NCBI RefSeq assembly: GCF_030503595.1
Contig: NZ_CP129966.1
Span: forward strand, 1,984,001 to 2,048,000
DNA: 64,000 nucleotides
Source: Corynebacterium sp. P4-C1
GTDB taxonomy: Bacteria > Actinomycetota > Actinomycetes > Mycobacteriales > Mycobacteriaceae
Reading direction: 5' to 3'
Shown here: positions 1 to 7,211 of the stretch, piece by piece
How the letters are laid out: each line of letters opens with the position of its first letter
How positions within the stretch are numbered: the first letter of the stretch is position 1
The notes under the pieces: model-generated
Told to the model about the DNA's origin: nothing
The model's input: the letters and a program-made list of their open reading frames with translations, nothing else
Databases searched by the model: none
Program-made: the position numbers and the translations under genes

Positions 1-195
1 GATCACCGCCAGCGCCAGGAAGGTGAAGAACGCGATGTTGCGCTGCAGCGGGCGGCGCTTTCCGGCGAGCAGGATCAGCGCGGCGGACAGCGCCGGCAAC
101 AGCACCGGCAGCGGAATCAGGTACGGCATCGCCGGCAGCAGGAACTCGACGTACGACTCGTAGAAGGTCGGGTCGGCGAAGGTGGGGTTATTCAT
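1..195 (-). CDS. mrpD: MrpD, Na+/H+ antiporter subunit D (N-terminus only)
   Basis: This is the first 65 codons of an MrpD/MnhD subunit of the multisubunit cation/proton antiporter, cut by the window start. The protein begins M-N-N-P-T-F-A-D and soon enters a hydrophobic segment (L-I-P-L-P-V-L-L-P-A-L) typical of the first helix of NuoN-like antiporter subunits. The ATG at 195 lies inside the last codons of mrpC; the 8-base ATGAATAA holds both the start and the mrpC stop, so the genes are translationally coupled. The assignment rests on operon order A-C-D and the hydrophobic start. Confidence 0.85.
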   Translation of the reverse strand, partial: MNNPTFADPTFYESYVEFLLPAMPYLIPLPVLLPALSAALILLAGKRRPLQRNIAFFTFLALAVI

Positions 196-676
196 CGTCG
201 CCCTCCTTCAAGGGGTCTTCGAAGGAGCGGGGCCCGAAAGCGTCGCCGCCGCTGCGCAAACGACCGGTCTCCGGGTCGTCGGAAGCGTCCGCGTCCGGGG
301 CCGCCGAAGGGGTGGCCGGACGCGCGGCGATGGCCTGGTCCTCCGTGTCATGCTCGATCACGTCGTCGGTGCGGTAGCGGTACTGCCTGTACAGCAGTGC
401 CAGGATGAACGACACCATCGCCATCGCGATCACGATCGCGGTGAGGATCATCGCCTGCGCCAGCGGGTCGGCTGATTGGTCGGTGGACATGGAGTCGCGG
501 TCCAGGATCGGCGGGGCACCGGCCTGCCCGCCGGACTGCAGCAGCAAGAGGTTCGCGCCGTTGCCGATCAGCATCACGCCGAGCAGCATGCGCGTCATTG
601 CTCGGTCCAGCATCAGGTATACGCCCGCCGCGATCAGCACGCCGGAGGCGATGAGCAAGAACAAATTCGCTTCCAT
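188..676 (-). CDS. mrpC: MrpC, Na+/H+ antiporter subunit C
   Basis: This 162-residue membrane protein is the NuoK-like C subunit of the Mrp antiporter, which exchanges Na+ (or K+) for protons at the cell membrane. Three hydrophobic segments are visible at about residues 4-22, 28-46 and 72-95, the second holding the M-L-I-G-N-G-A-N-L-L motif of NuoK/MrpC proteins. The C-terminal 50 residues are polar and acidic, an extension beyond the usual ~115-125 residues. The start overlaps the mrpA stop by one base (TAATG) and the end overlaps mrpD by 8 bases. Confidence 0.93.
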   Translation of the reverse strand: MEANLFLLIASGVLIAAGVYLMLDRAMTRMLLGVMLIGNGANLLLLQSGGQAGAPPILDRDSMSTDQSADPLAQAMILTAIVIAMAMVSFILALLYRQYRYRTDDVIEHDTEDQAIAARPATPSAAPDADASDDPETGRLRSGGDAFGPRSFEDPLKEGDDE

Positions 677-3600
677 TACTGCACCTCCCCAGTTCGAGTT
701 GTCGAGATTCCGCGTTCAGCTTGGGCACGCTTATCGACGTCTCGCCTTCTCCCCCGCAGCCGCGCCCCCGCCCGCTGCTTCTCCCGGGCCCGCTTGCGCT
801 CCTCGTTCTTCCGCTGCAGGGCACGGGCACGGTCGCGTGCACGCTCCTTGCGCTCGTCCTCCTCGCGGTCGATCTGGCCGCCGAGTGAGGTGAGAATGTG
901 CATGACCAGGCCGACGACGATGGTGTAGACACCGGCGTCGAAAAGTAGTGCGGAAGGAACCGTGACAGGCCCGATGAGCGGAAGTTCCGGCTCGATGTAG
1001 CCGCTGGTCAGCGGCGGGTGGCCGAGGAACATCGGGGCGACGGCGGCCGCGCCGGAGAGCAGCAGGCCGGTGCCGAGAAGTTTCGACGGGTCCACCGGCA
1101 GCGCCTCTTCGAGCTCGTCGCGGCCGCCGGCGAGGTAGCGCAGCGTGAGCGCCAGACCCATCACCAGGCCGCCGGCGAAACCTCCGCCGGGAGCGTTGTG
1201 GCCGGAGAAAAAGAAATACGCGGACAGCAGCACCATCGCGGGGAAGAGGAGACGGGTGACCACGTCGACCATGATCGAGCGGTTCTGGGCCTTCTCGCCT
1301 TCCACACCGGCGGCGAGCCAGCGCGGGCGGCGCGTGGACAGCGTCGGACGGCGTGAATCGCGCGTGAAGGACTGGGTCCGGTAAATCAAACTGGCCACGC
1401 CCGTCGCCGCGATGACCAGCACGCAGATCTCGCCCAGGGTGTCCGCCGCGCGCAGGTCCACGAGCAGCACGTTGACGGTGTTGCGCCCGTGGCCGATCTC
1501 GTAGGCCAGGTCGGGCATGAGCACCGAGATTGGCTCGGCCACCCGCGCTGACATCGCCGCCATGGCCACCACCACGACCGAAAGGCCGGTGCCCACCGAC
1601 AGCCATGCGCGCAGGCGGTTGTCCGCGTCCTTCTTCACATCCACCTCAGTGGGCAGCTTGCGCAGGACCAGCATGAACACGACCATCACGAGCGTCTCCA
1701 CCAGCACTTGCGTCAGCGCCAGATCCGGGGCACCGTGCAGCGCGAAGATCAGCGCCGAAGCGTAGCCGGTGAGCCCCACCAGGATCACAATGGACAAACG
1801 GTTGCGGATCATCGTCGCGGCGACCGCGCAGCTGATCATCACCATCACGGTCATGCCCTGCCACGGAGTGTCCCACAGGATCATGTGGGTGTCGGCCGTC
1901 TCGCCGAACACCAGCGCCGCCAGCGGCACCACCATCAGCACGCTGAAGATCACAGCCAGGTTGATGGTCAACGAACCGCGCTGCGTCGACGCCGTCAAAC
2001 GCAGCGACGCCTGCCGCAGCACCTTCAGCATGTTGTCCCACAGCGCATCCGCGTCGCCCAACGCAGGTCTTTCAAATTGAGCCTTCTTCACCAGTGCGCG
2101 CTGCCAGAACATCACGGCACCGGCCGCGATGATCACCGCACTCAGTGCCAGTGGCACCGTGAAGCCGTGCCACAAGGCCAAGTCCTGGTGCTCCGTGTCC
2201 GGGAAGCGCACGTCGAGGTACTCGTTGATCAGGGATGACAACGGCTGCGGCACCGCACCGAACACCACGGTGAGCAGAACCAGGAGTCCAGGGGGAGCCC
2301 ACTGCAGGAATTCGATGGGTTCCATGTCGCGGACGGCGGGGGACGTGCCGTCGATAAGCTCGGCGCTCATCTCGTCCTCCCGCTTGCGCGCGAACGCGCC
2401 CCACAGGAAACGCAGCGAATACGCCATCGTCAACACGGAACCGAGTATGAAGCCGACGAGCAGAATATTGCGCGGCATGCCCACCAGCAGCTCCTCGTGG
2501 AGCGCGGCCTCGAGCGCCGCTTCCTTAGCCACGAAACCCCACAGCGGTGGAATGCCCGCCATCGACGCCGCCGCGATCGTGGCCAACCCCGCGAGCAGCG
2601 GTTCCTTACGGCCCAGACCGGACAATTCGCGGATATCGCGCGTGCCCGACGTGTGGTCGATCGCGCCCACAATCATGAACAACGCCGCCTTGAAAAGCGA
2701 ATGCGCGAACACCAGCGCCAGCCCCGCCAGCGTCGCCTCGCGCGAACCGACACCCACCACCGCCGTCATGAATCCCAGCTGCGACACCGTGCCGTACGCC
2801 AAAATCAGCTTCAAATCCCGCTGCTTCAACGCCATCCAGCCACCCAGCAGCATCGTGAACACGCCCGCAGGCAACACCACCACGTGCCACATGCTTATCG
2901 ACGCAAAATCCGGCGCCAACCGCCCCACCACATAGATTCCCGCCTTCACCATCGCCGCCGAGTGCAGGTACGCCGACACCGGAGTCGGCGCCGCCATCGC
3001 GCCCGGCAACCAGAAGTGGAATGGCGCCTGCGCAGACTTCGTCAACGCGCCGAGCAGGATCAGGACCACCGCCGCCGTGATCCCCGGAATGTGCTCCAGA
3101 TCCGTCATCCCGGCAATCTGCGAGAGCTTCCACACACCCGTCTGCGTGCCGAAGAGAATGATCCCCACCAGCATCGCCAGCCCACCGAACGTGGTGACCA
3201 GCAGCGCCTGCGTCGCCGCCCTCCTCGACGACGCACGCTCCCCGTAATACGAGACCAGCAGATACGACAGCACCGAGGTGATCTCCCAGAAGATGTACAT
3301 CATCAGCAGGTTGTCGGAGATCACCAGGCCGTACATCGCCATCGCGAACATGGTCAGCTCCGCACCGAAAATGCTCAGCCGCCGCGGATTCGAGTCGAAA
3401 TACCCCCAGCAGTACAACAGCACCAGCGCCCCGACACCGAGAATGATCAGGCCGAACAGCCCCGCATAAGCATCGAGCCGGAACTCGATATTCAGATGCA
3501 TCCCCGGCATCCACGGATACGCCGCCAGGATCTCCCCGCCGTTGTGGAACGTCCCGTTCGCGAACTGGAACAACAGCCAACCAAACCCGGCTCCCGGCAC

Positions 3601-3696
3601 CAGCGCCAACAGGCCGAAAGCAGGCCTACCGAACGAGCGCAGCAGAATCGGCGCCGCCGCTGTCGCTGCGATCAGCGCGAAAAGCAGGGTGATCAC
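676..3696 (-). CDS. mrpA: MrpA, Na+/H+ antiporter subunit A with fused B domain
   Basis: The large, 1006-residue core subunit of the Mrp antiporter. The N-terminal two thirds are NuoL-like, with many membrane helices and the proton-channel stretches L-M-M-Y-I-F-W-E-I-T and K-S-A-Q-A-P-F-H-F-W-L-P-G-A. The C-terminal third carries an MrpB-like part (S-G-H-N-A-P-G-G-G-F-A-G-G), so no separate mrpB is needed before mrpC. I chose the GTG at 3696 because GGGAGG sits about 12 bases upstream and the protein then begins with a hydrophobic helix; an ATG 31 codons further up gives a non-membrane, cysteine-rich leader that looks untranslated. It contains three copies of the dispersed 11-mer (729, 2349, 2893). 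Confidence 0.93.
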   Translation of the reverse strand: MITLLFALIAATAAAPILLRSFGRPAFGLLALVPGAGFGWLLFQFANGTFHNGGEILAAYPWMPGMHLNIEFRLDAYAGLFGLIILGVGALVLLYCWGYFDSNPRRLSIFGAELTMFAMAMYGLVISDNLLMMYIFWEITSVLSYLLVSYYGERASSRRAATQALLVTTFGGLAMLVGIILFGTQTGVWKLSQIAGMTDLEHIPGITAAVVLILLGALTKSAQAPFHFWLPGAMAAPTPVSAYLHSAAMVKAGIYVVGRLAPDFASISMWHVVVLPAGVFTMLLGGWMALKQRDLKLILAYGTVSQLGFMTAVVGVGSREATLAGLALVFAHSLFKAALFMIVGAIDHTSGTRDIRELSGLGRKEPLLAGLATIAAASMAGIPPLWGFVAKEAALEAALHEELLVGMPRNILLVGFILGSVLTMAYSLRFLWGAFARKREDEMSAELIDGTSPAVRDMEPIEFLQWAPPGLLVLLTVVFGAVPQPLSSLINEYLDVRFPDTEHQDLALWHGFTVPLALSAVIIAAGAVMFWQRALVKKAQFERPALGDADALWDNMLKVLRQASLRLTASTQRGSLTINLAVIFSVLMVVPLAALVFGETADTHMILWDTPWQGMTVMVMISCAVAATMIRNRLSIVILVGLTGYASALIFALHGAPDLALTQVLVETLVMVVFMLVLRKLPTEVDVKKDADNRLRAWLSVGTGLSVVVVAMAAMSARVAEPISVLMPDLAYEIGHGRNTVNVLLVDLRAADTLGEICVLVIAATGVASLIYRTQSFTRDSRRPTLSTRRPRWLAAGVEGEKAQNRSIMVDVVTRLLFPAMVLLSAYFFFSGHNAPGGGFAGGLVMGLALTLRYLAGGRDELEEALPVDPSKLLGTGLLLSGAAAVAPMFLGHPPLTSGYIEPELPLIGPVTVPSALLFDAGVYTIVVGLVMHILTSLGGQIDREEDERKERARDRARALQRKNEERKRAREKQRAGARLRGRRRDVDKRAQAERGISTTRTGEVQ

Positions 3697-3939
3697 GGTG
3701 TCACGGCCCTCCCAAGTTCGTGTCCGACAGGGGTCAAAAAGTGCGCTGGCCCAACAGTGGAGCCAACAGCGCGCAGGCGAGTAAAACACCCTGCCAACTT
3801 GGGAAAACTACGTAAAACCAAATCAAAAAGGCGCGTCATCGCTGGCGCGGCCAACGTGTAGCAGTCTACCTATAAGGATTGAGCGGGGGAGGGTTGCATT
3901 CGGTGTCCGTGCATCCCCGCGAGGAGAGTGCCTAGCCTC

Positions 3940-4536
3940 CTAGCCGTAGATCCGCTGGGCTCCCGACGCCATCGCCGCGGCGATCGAGGACTCGCTCGTC
4001 GCACCGAAACCAATAGCCCACGCCGTGTTGCGCTCGTTGATCTGGTGAGCGACCTTGATTGCCGTGAAGGTGGCTTCATGCAGCTGGAACTGGTGGAACT
4101 CGAGGATTTCGACGTAGCGGCCCTCCTCCGCCAACATCGCCCCGAACGCGTGCGCCGGGCCCGAGGAAGTGACCTCATGGCGGGTGGTCTGCGGCGGGAA
4201 CGTCTTCGACGTGCGCGTCAGATCTGCCGAGTAGGTGGTGTAGCACCAGTGGTCGTGGCTGGAGCGGATATCGGAGAACTTGACGGTCGGGCTCGGGGCA
4301 TACGTGGCGCTGAACAATGCCCAGCTCATGCCCATCGCCTCGGCGCGCAATTCCCGCGGCAGGCGGCGCGGGGAGTCGAAGCGGCGCTGGAACGGGTCAA
4401 GCTGCTCGCGCTGCGGCTGCTGCTGGGGCGCCTGCTGCGGAGTGTGCTGGGAAGCCTCTTGCGGAGTCGGGGTGAAGCCGGTGGAGCGGGTCTGATTCTG
4501 GGTACGGGAAGTGTGCTGAGTCGAGGTGTAAGACAC
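3940..4536 (-). CDS. Free-standing LeuA-type allosteric domain protein
   Basis: This 198-residue protein has a Gln/Thr/Pro-rich N-terminus (about residues 1-45) and a C-terminal part (about 125-198) resembling the leucine-binding regulatory domain of 2-isopropylmalate synthase: Y-V-E-I-L-E-F-H-Q-F-Q-L-H, then a helix, then N-T-A-W-A-I-G-F-G followed by an A/S-rich helix. No catalytic TIM-barrel part of LeuA is present (no H-x-H metal site, and the size is only about a third). The GTG start follows AAGGA at a spacing of about 10. It lies behind a leucine-rich leader peptide and hairpins, so it is probably induced when leucine is scarce. It may be a leucine sensor or partner protein, or a remnant of a deleted leuA copy. 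The domain call is from pattern only. Confidence 0.7.
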   Translation of the reverse strand: MSYTSTQHTSRTQNQTRSTGFTPTPQEASQHTPQQAPQQQPQREQLDPFQRRFDSPRRLPRELRAEAMGMSWALFSATYAPSPTVKFSDIRSSHDHWCYTTYSADLTRTSKTFPPQTTRHEVTSSGPAHAFGAMLAEEGRYVEILEFHQFQLHEATFTAIKVAHQINERNTAWAIGFGATSESSIAAAMASGAQRIYG

Positions 4537-4557
4537 GGTCGATGTCCTTCTACGTTT

Positions 4558-4652
4558 CGCGGTGAGTGTGTTGGGGTGTACCGACTCGCTGTACTGGGTG
4601 GTTAACGACCACTACCCCACACCGCGGGGAGTCGGTTACTCCGCGTTGGGGT
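4558..4652 (-). promoter_or_regulatory. Attenuator-like RNA hairpins between leader peptide and LeuA-domain gene
   Basis: Two mutually exclusive structures can be drawn in the leader RNA. Hairpin 1 (4614-4652) pairs the ACCCCA side with TGGGGT and GAGT with ACTC around a 5-base loop that overlaps the leader-peptide stop codon. Its 3' arm (TACCCCACACCGCG, plus strand 4613-4626) can instead pair with 4558-4580 (CGCGGTG, then GTGT, GGGGT). A ribosome stalled on the leucine codons would block hairpin 1 and free its 3' arm for the second pairing. No U-run follows, so the outcome could be on transcription (perhaps Rho-aided) or translation. Pairings were found by eye only. Confidence 0.65.
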
Positions 4653-4710
4653 CGGTGGCCTCTAGTACCACCTTGAGTACTAGGGCTCGTAGAAGAATCG
4701 GCTTTCGCAT
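4636..4710 (-). CDS. Leucine-rich attenuator leader peptide
   Basis: A 24-codon ORF starts at the ATG at 4710 and ends with TAA at 4638-4636. The peptide starts M-R-K-P-I-L-L-R-A-L-V-L-K-V-V-L, giving five leucines, three valines and one isoleucine in 16 residues, with three of the leucine codons being the rare CTA. That is the hallmark of a branched-chain amino acid leader peptide used to sense charged tRNA-Leu. It begins 7 bases after a -10 hexamer, so its mRNA is probably leaderless, and its stop codon lies in the loop of the first downstream hairpin. Confidence 0.85.
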   Translation of the reverse strand: MRKPILLRALVLKVVLEATDPNAE

Positions 4711-4717
4711 GCCACTG

Positions 4718-4746
4718 ACACTAGCCACGTTAAGGGTGATGCGCAA
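4718..4746 (-). promoter_or_regulatory. Promoter of the leader peptide / LeuA-domain transcript
   Basis: On the minus strand there is TTGCGC (4746-4741), a 17-base spacer and TAGTGT (4723-4718), with the leader-peptide ATG 7 bases further on. Spacing and hexamers fit a housekeeping sigma promoter that starts transcription at or next to the leader ATG. Confidence 0.65.
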
Positions 4747-4980
4747 CACAGTTAGCAAAGAATATCGCCCGAACGCACATGAAGTACCTGTTCACGGGGG
4801 CAAAAATAATCCCACTTGACCGATAGGAAGTTTCACTATGTGGAACAGCTCGGGGGCGGTGATGTCGGGCGGCCTCTCATCGGTGGTCTTTTGTCCGCTC
4901 TGGTAGTTTCCGCCCGCCCCGGTTGTCGGTCCCAGCAGCTCCTCCCCTGGCAACGTCCCCCGCCCGTCTAAACGTAGAAA

Positions 4981-5042
4981 CCAGCTACTTGGATCCAGCT
5001 ATTCGGGCCGAAACCGGTGATTAGCTGGGTGCAAGTAGCTGG
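4981..5042. repeat. Long intergenic hairpin (nested inverted repeat)
   Basis: Perfect 11-bp arms CCAGCTACTTG (4981-4991) and CAAGTAGCTGG (5032-5042) enclose a second pair, ATCCAGCTA (4993-5001) and TAGCTGGGT (5022-5030, one wobble), so about 20 pairs can form around a 20-base loop. The unit CCAGCTA or its complement appears four times. It lies in the roughly 400-base gene-free stretch between the LeuA-domain promoter and the dipeptidase; I see no other gene there. It could be a terminator, a small RNA or a relic of a repeat element. Confidence 0.65.
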
Positions 5043-5151
5043 ATTTGGAGACGGAGGGACAGGAGGGGACGGGCGGGTGGGCGGGGTGAAAGCGACGCCA
5101 CGGCGCCGGGGCGGCCCTTAGATCCCAAAGGCCCGCGCGGGGCCCAGGGGG

Positions 5152-6540
5152 CTAGAGCGTGGTCACCCGCTGCAGGAACTTCGCCTCGGCGACCGCGACG
5201 CGCTCAATGTCGTAGGGGTGGACGGACTCATCGACGGAGTGGATGCCGGCGTTGTTGTCCTCGACGCCGTACATGGCGATCGCGGCGTCCGGGTAGTGCT
5301 TCTGCAGTGTCGCGGTGAGCGGGATGGAGCCGCCGGAACCGACGCTGACCAGGTCGGTGGACACGCCGGCGGGTGCGCCGTCGCTGCTCTCGGTCTCCTT
5401 GTAGGCCTCCTGCAGGCACTCGCCGAGCAGTGCGATGGCGGGTCGGGAGGGATCGGTGGCGAAACCGTGGTTGACGTCGAAGATCTCCACCTCGACCTTG
5501 GCGCCCCAGGGGGTGTGGTCGATGATGTGCTGCTTGAGTGTCTCGGCGGCTGCGGCGGGGTCCATGCCGGCGGGGACACGGAGGTTCAGTTGGGCTTCGG
5601 CGCGCGGGATGATGGCGTTGACGGCTTCGCTGACCGGGGTGGAGGAAAAGCCGATGACGGTGACGGCGGGGCGGGCCCAGACCATGTCGGCGGCGTTTTC
5701 GATGCCGTTGTCGATGTCGCCCATGAGGGATACGCCGTCGAGGACACCGGCGTCCTTGCGGAAGGCGTCGGTGTCGTAGGGCTGGCCGGGCCATGTGGCG
5801 GTCAGGGCGTCGCCGAGGCCGTCGATGGTGGTGCGGCCGGAGTCGTCGCGAAGCGAATCGAGGGTGCGGATGAGTGCGGCGACCGGGTCCGGGGCGGGGC
5901 CGCCGAAGGTGCCGGAGTGGATCGCGCCGCGCAGGGTCTCCACCTTGACCTTGAGCTGGGCGCCGCCGCGCAGGGCGGTGGTGAGGGTCGGGGTGCCCAC
6001 GGCCACGTTGCCGGAGTCGGCGATGAGGATGATGTCGGCGGAGAACAGTCCGGGCTTCTCCTCGATCAGCTTCTCTAGGCCGCCGCCGCCGAGTTCCTCG
6101 GAGCCTTCGACGAGGACGACGAGGTTGGCGTCGGTGCCGCCGGCGTCGTCGATAAGCCTCAATGCCTCAAGGTGCATGGCGACGTTGCCTTTGCAGTCCG
6201 CCGCGCCACGCCCGTACCAGCGGCCGTCGCGTTCGGTGAGGGTGAACGGGTCAGCAGTCCACGCGGACGGGTCACCGGCGGGGACGACGTCGTAGTGGGA
6301 GTAGAGGAGGACGGTCGGTGCGTCGTCGCTGACGTGCTTGCGCGCGATGATGGCGTCGGCGTTGTCGACGGTGGCGTGGCGCTCGACCTCGAGTCCGCGC
6401 TCTGCCAGGGCGTTCGCGACCCAGTCGGCGGCGGCGCCGTGCTGGTCGGCGAGTTCCGGCACCGAGTGGGGCGAGTTGAAGGACACGAGTGCGGAAAGGT
6501 CGTTGAAAATCCGTTCGCGGTTCGGTTCGAAAGTGCTCAT
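5152..6540 (-). CDS. M20-family metallopeptidase (dipeptidase)
   Basis: A cytoplasmic zinc dipeptidase of the M20 family, 462 residues. Metal-site motifs are in the usual order: S-H-Y-D-V-V near residue 82, G-A-A-D-C-K-G-N near 115 (bridging Asp), E-G-S-E-E-L near 148 (catalytic and ligand Glu) and I-A-D-S-G-N in the next block. The dimerisation domain lies in the middle. There is no signal peptide. The substrate is probably a dipeptide or an N-acyl amino acid; the family cannot be narrowed further by eye. It carries one copy of the dispersed 11-mer at 6147. Confidence 0.88.
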   Translation of the reverse strand: MSTFEPNRERIFNDLSALVSFNSPHSVPELADQHGAAADWVANALAERGLEVERHATVDNADAIIARKHVSDDAPTVLLYSHYDVVPAGDPSAWTADPFTLTERDGRWYGRGAADCKGNVAMHLEALRLIDDAGGTDANLVVLVEGSEELGGGGLEKLIEEKPGLFSADIILIADSGNVAVGTPTLTTALRGGAQLKVKVETLRGAIHSGTFGGPAPDPVAALIRTLDSLRDDSGRTTIDGLGDALTATWPGQPYDTDAFRKDAGVLDGVSLMGDIDNGIENAADMVWARPAVTVIGFSSTPVSEAVNAIIPRAEAQLNLRVPAGMDPAAAAETLKQHIIDHTPWGAKVEVEIFDVNHGFATDPSRPAIALLGECLQEAYKETESSDGAPAGVSTDLVSVGSGGSIPLTATLQKHYPDAAIAMYGVEDNNAGIHSVDESVHPYDIERVAVAEAKFLQRVTTL

Positions 6541-6664
6541 GACCTCGAACGTACCAGCGCCCGAATCTGCCGTGCGTGACGCGTCTGCCTTGTAAGATCG
6601 GCGCTACAACGACGAAGGGGGCGCGACGTGTTGGAGTGGTTCTCAGGGCACATGGCAAACGGTC

Positions 6665-7087
6665 GTGATGACCCTTTTGATCGTCGCGCTGGTCGTGCAG
6701 ATCGCGTGGCCGCGTGTTCGCGACCTGTTCGACCCCGTCGTGAAGCGGGAGTATGGGCACGTGGTCGCCGTGGACGGGGGAGCGTGGTGGAAGGGCAACG
6801 AAGATCCCATGCAGACCCGGGAGCTCGCGCGCATGCCGTCGGGGGAGGAGCTGCTGTTCGCCTGGGTCGATGGCACGATCGGTCTGCACAGAGACATCAA
6901 GCGCCAGGTTTTTACGCGCGGGGGCTGGCTCATCAATCAGACCGCGCCGAAGATCAACGCCGATCCGCACACGCAGCAGATGGCGATCGCGCAGATGAAG
7001 GCACGCTATTTCCGTTACTGGCTTCCGCAACCCAAGTCCTTAGTGGTCGTGCACCGAAAAAGCGGGAGATATCAAGGCAAGTACTAG
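6665..7087 (+). CDS. Small membrane-anchored protein, unknown
   Basis: This 140-residue protein has one N-terminal membrane helix (L-L-I-V-A-L-V-V-Q-I-A-W) and a polar, basic domain rich in Trp and Arg. I do not recognise a family. The start is uncertain: GTG 6665 or ATG 6668 has no ribosome site, while AAGGGGG at 6615-6620 is ideally placed for a GTG at 6628 in another frame. Reading from 6628 gives about a dozen sensible residues (M-L-E-W-F-S-G-H-M-A-N) before turning into Arg-rich nonsense, so a one-base frameshift near 6665-6670 may separate the true start from the body. Confidence 0.55.
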   Translation: MMTLLIVALVVQIAWPRVRDLFDPVVKREYGHVVAVDGGAWWKGNEDPMQTRELARMPSGEELLFAWVDGTIGLHRDIKRQVFTRGGWLINQTAPKINADPHTQQMAIAQMKARYFRYWLPQPKSLVVVHRKSGRYQGKY

Positions 7088-7160
7088 GAACAACGCTTAT
7101 CGACGGCCGCGTGGCAGCCGAAACTGCTGGCCTACCTTGATCGTTCCGGTTTTCAACGAT

Positions 7161-7191
7161 TGTTGGCAGCAGAGTAATATCCCTGCCAACA
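7161..7191 (+). promoter_or_regulatory. Inverted repeat over a -10 box, candidate operator of the OPT gene
   Basis: TGTTGGCAG (7161-7169) and CTGCCAACA (7183-7191) form a perfect 9-bp inverted repeat around TAATAT (7175-7180), which looks like a -10 hexamer. The OPT start codon at 7212 follows at 21 bases with GAAAGG upstream. A repressor bound here would block transcription of the transporter. The binding protein is unknown. Confidence 0.5.
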
Positions 7192-7211
7192 CATTGTTAG
7201 AAAGGCGTGAA

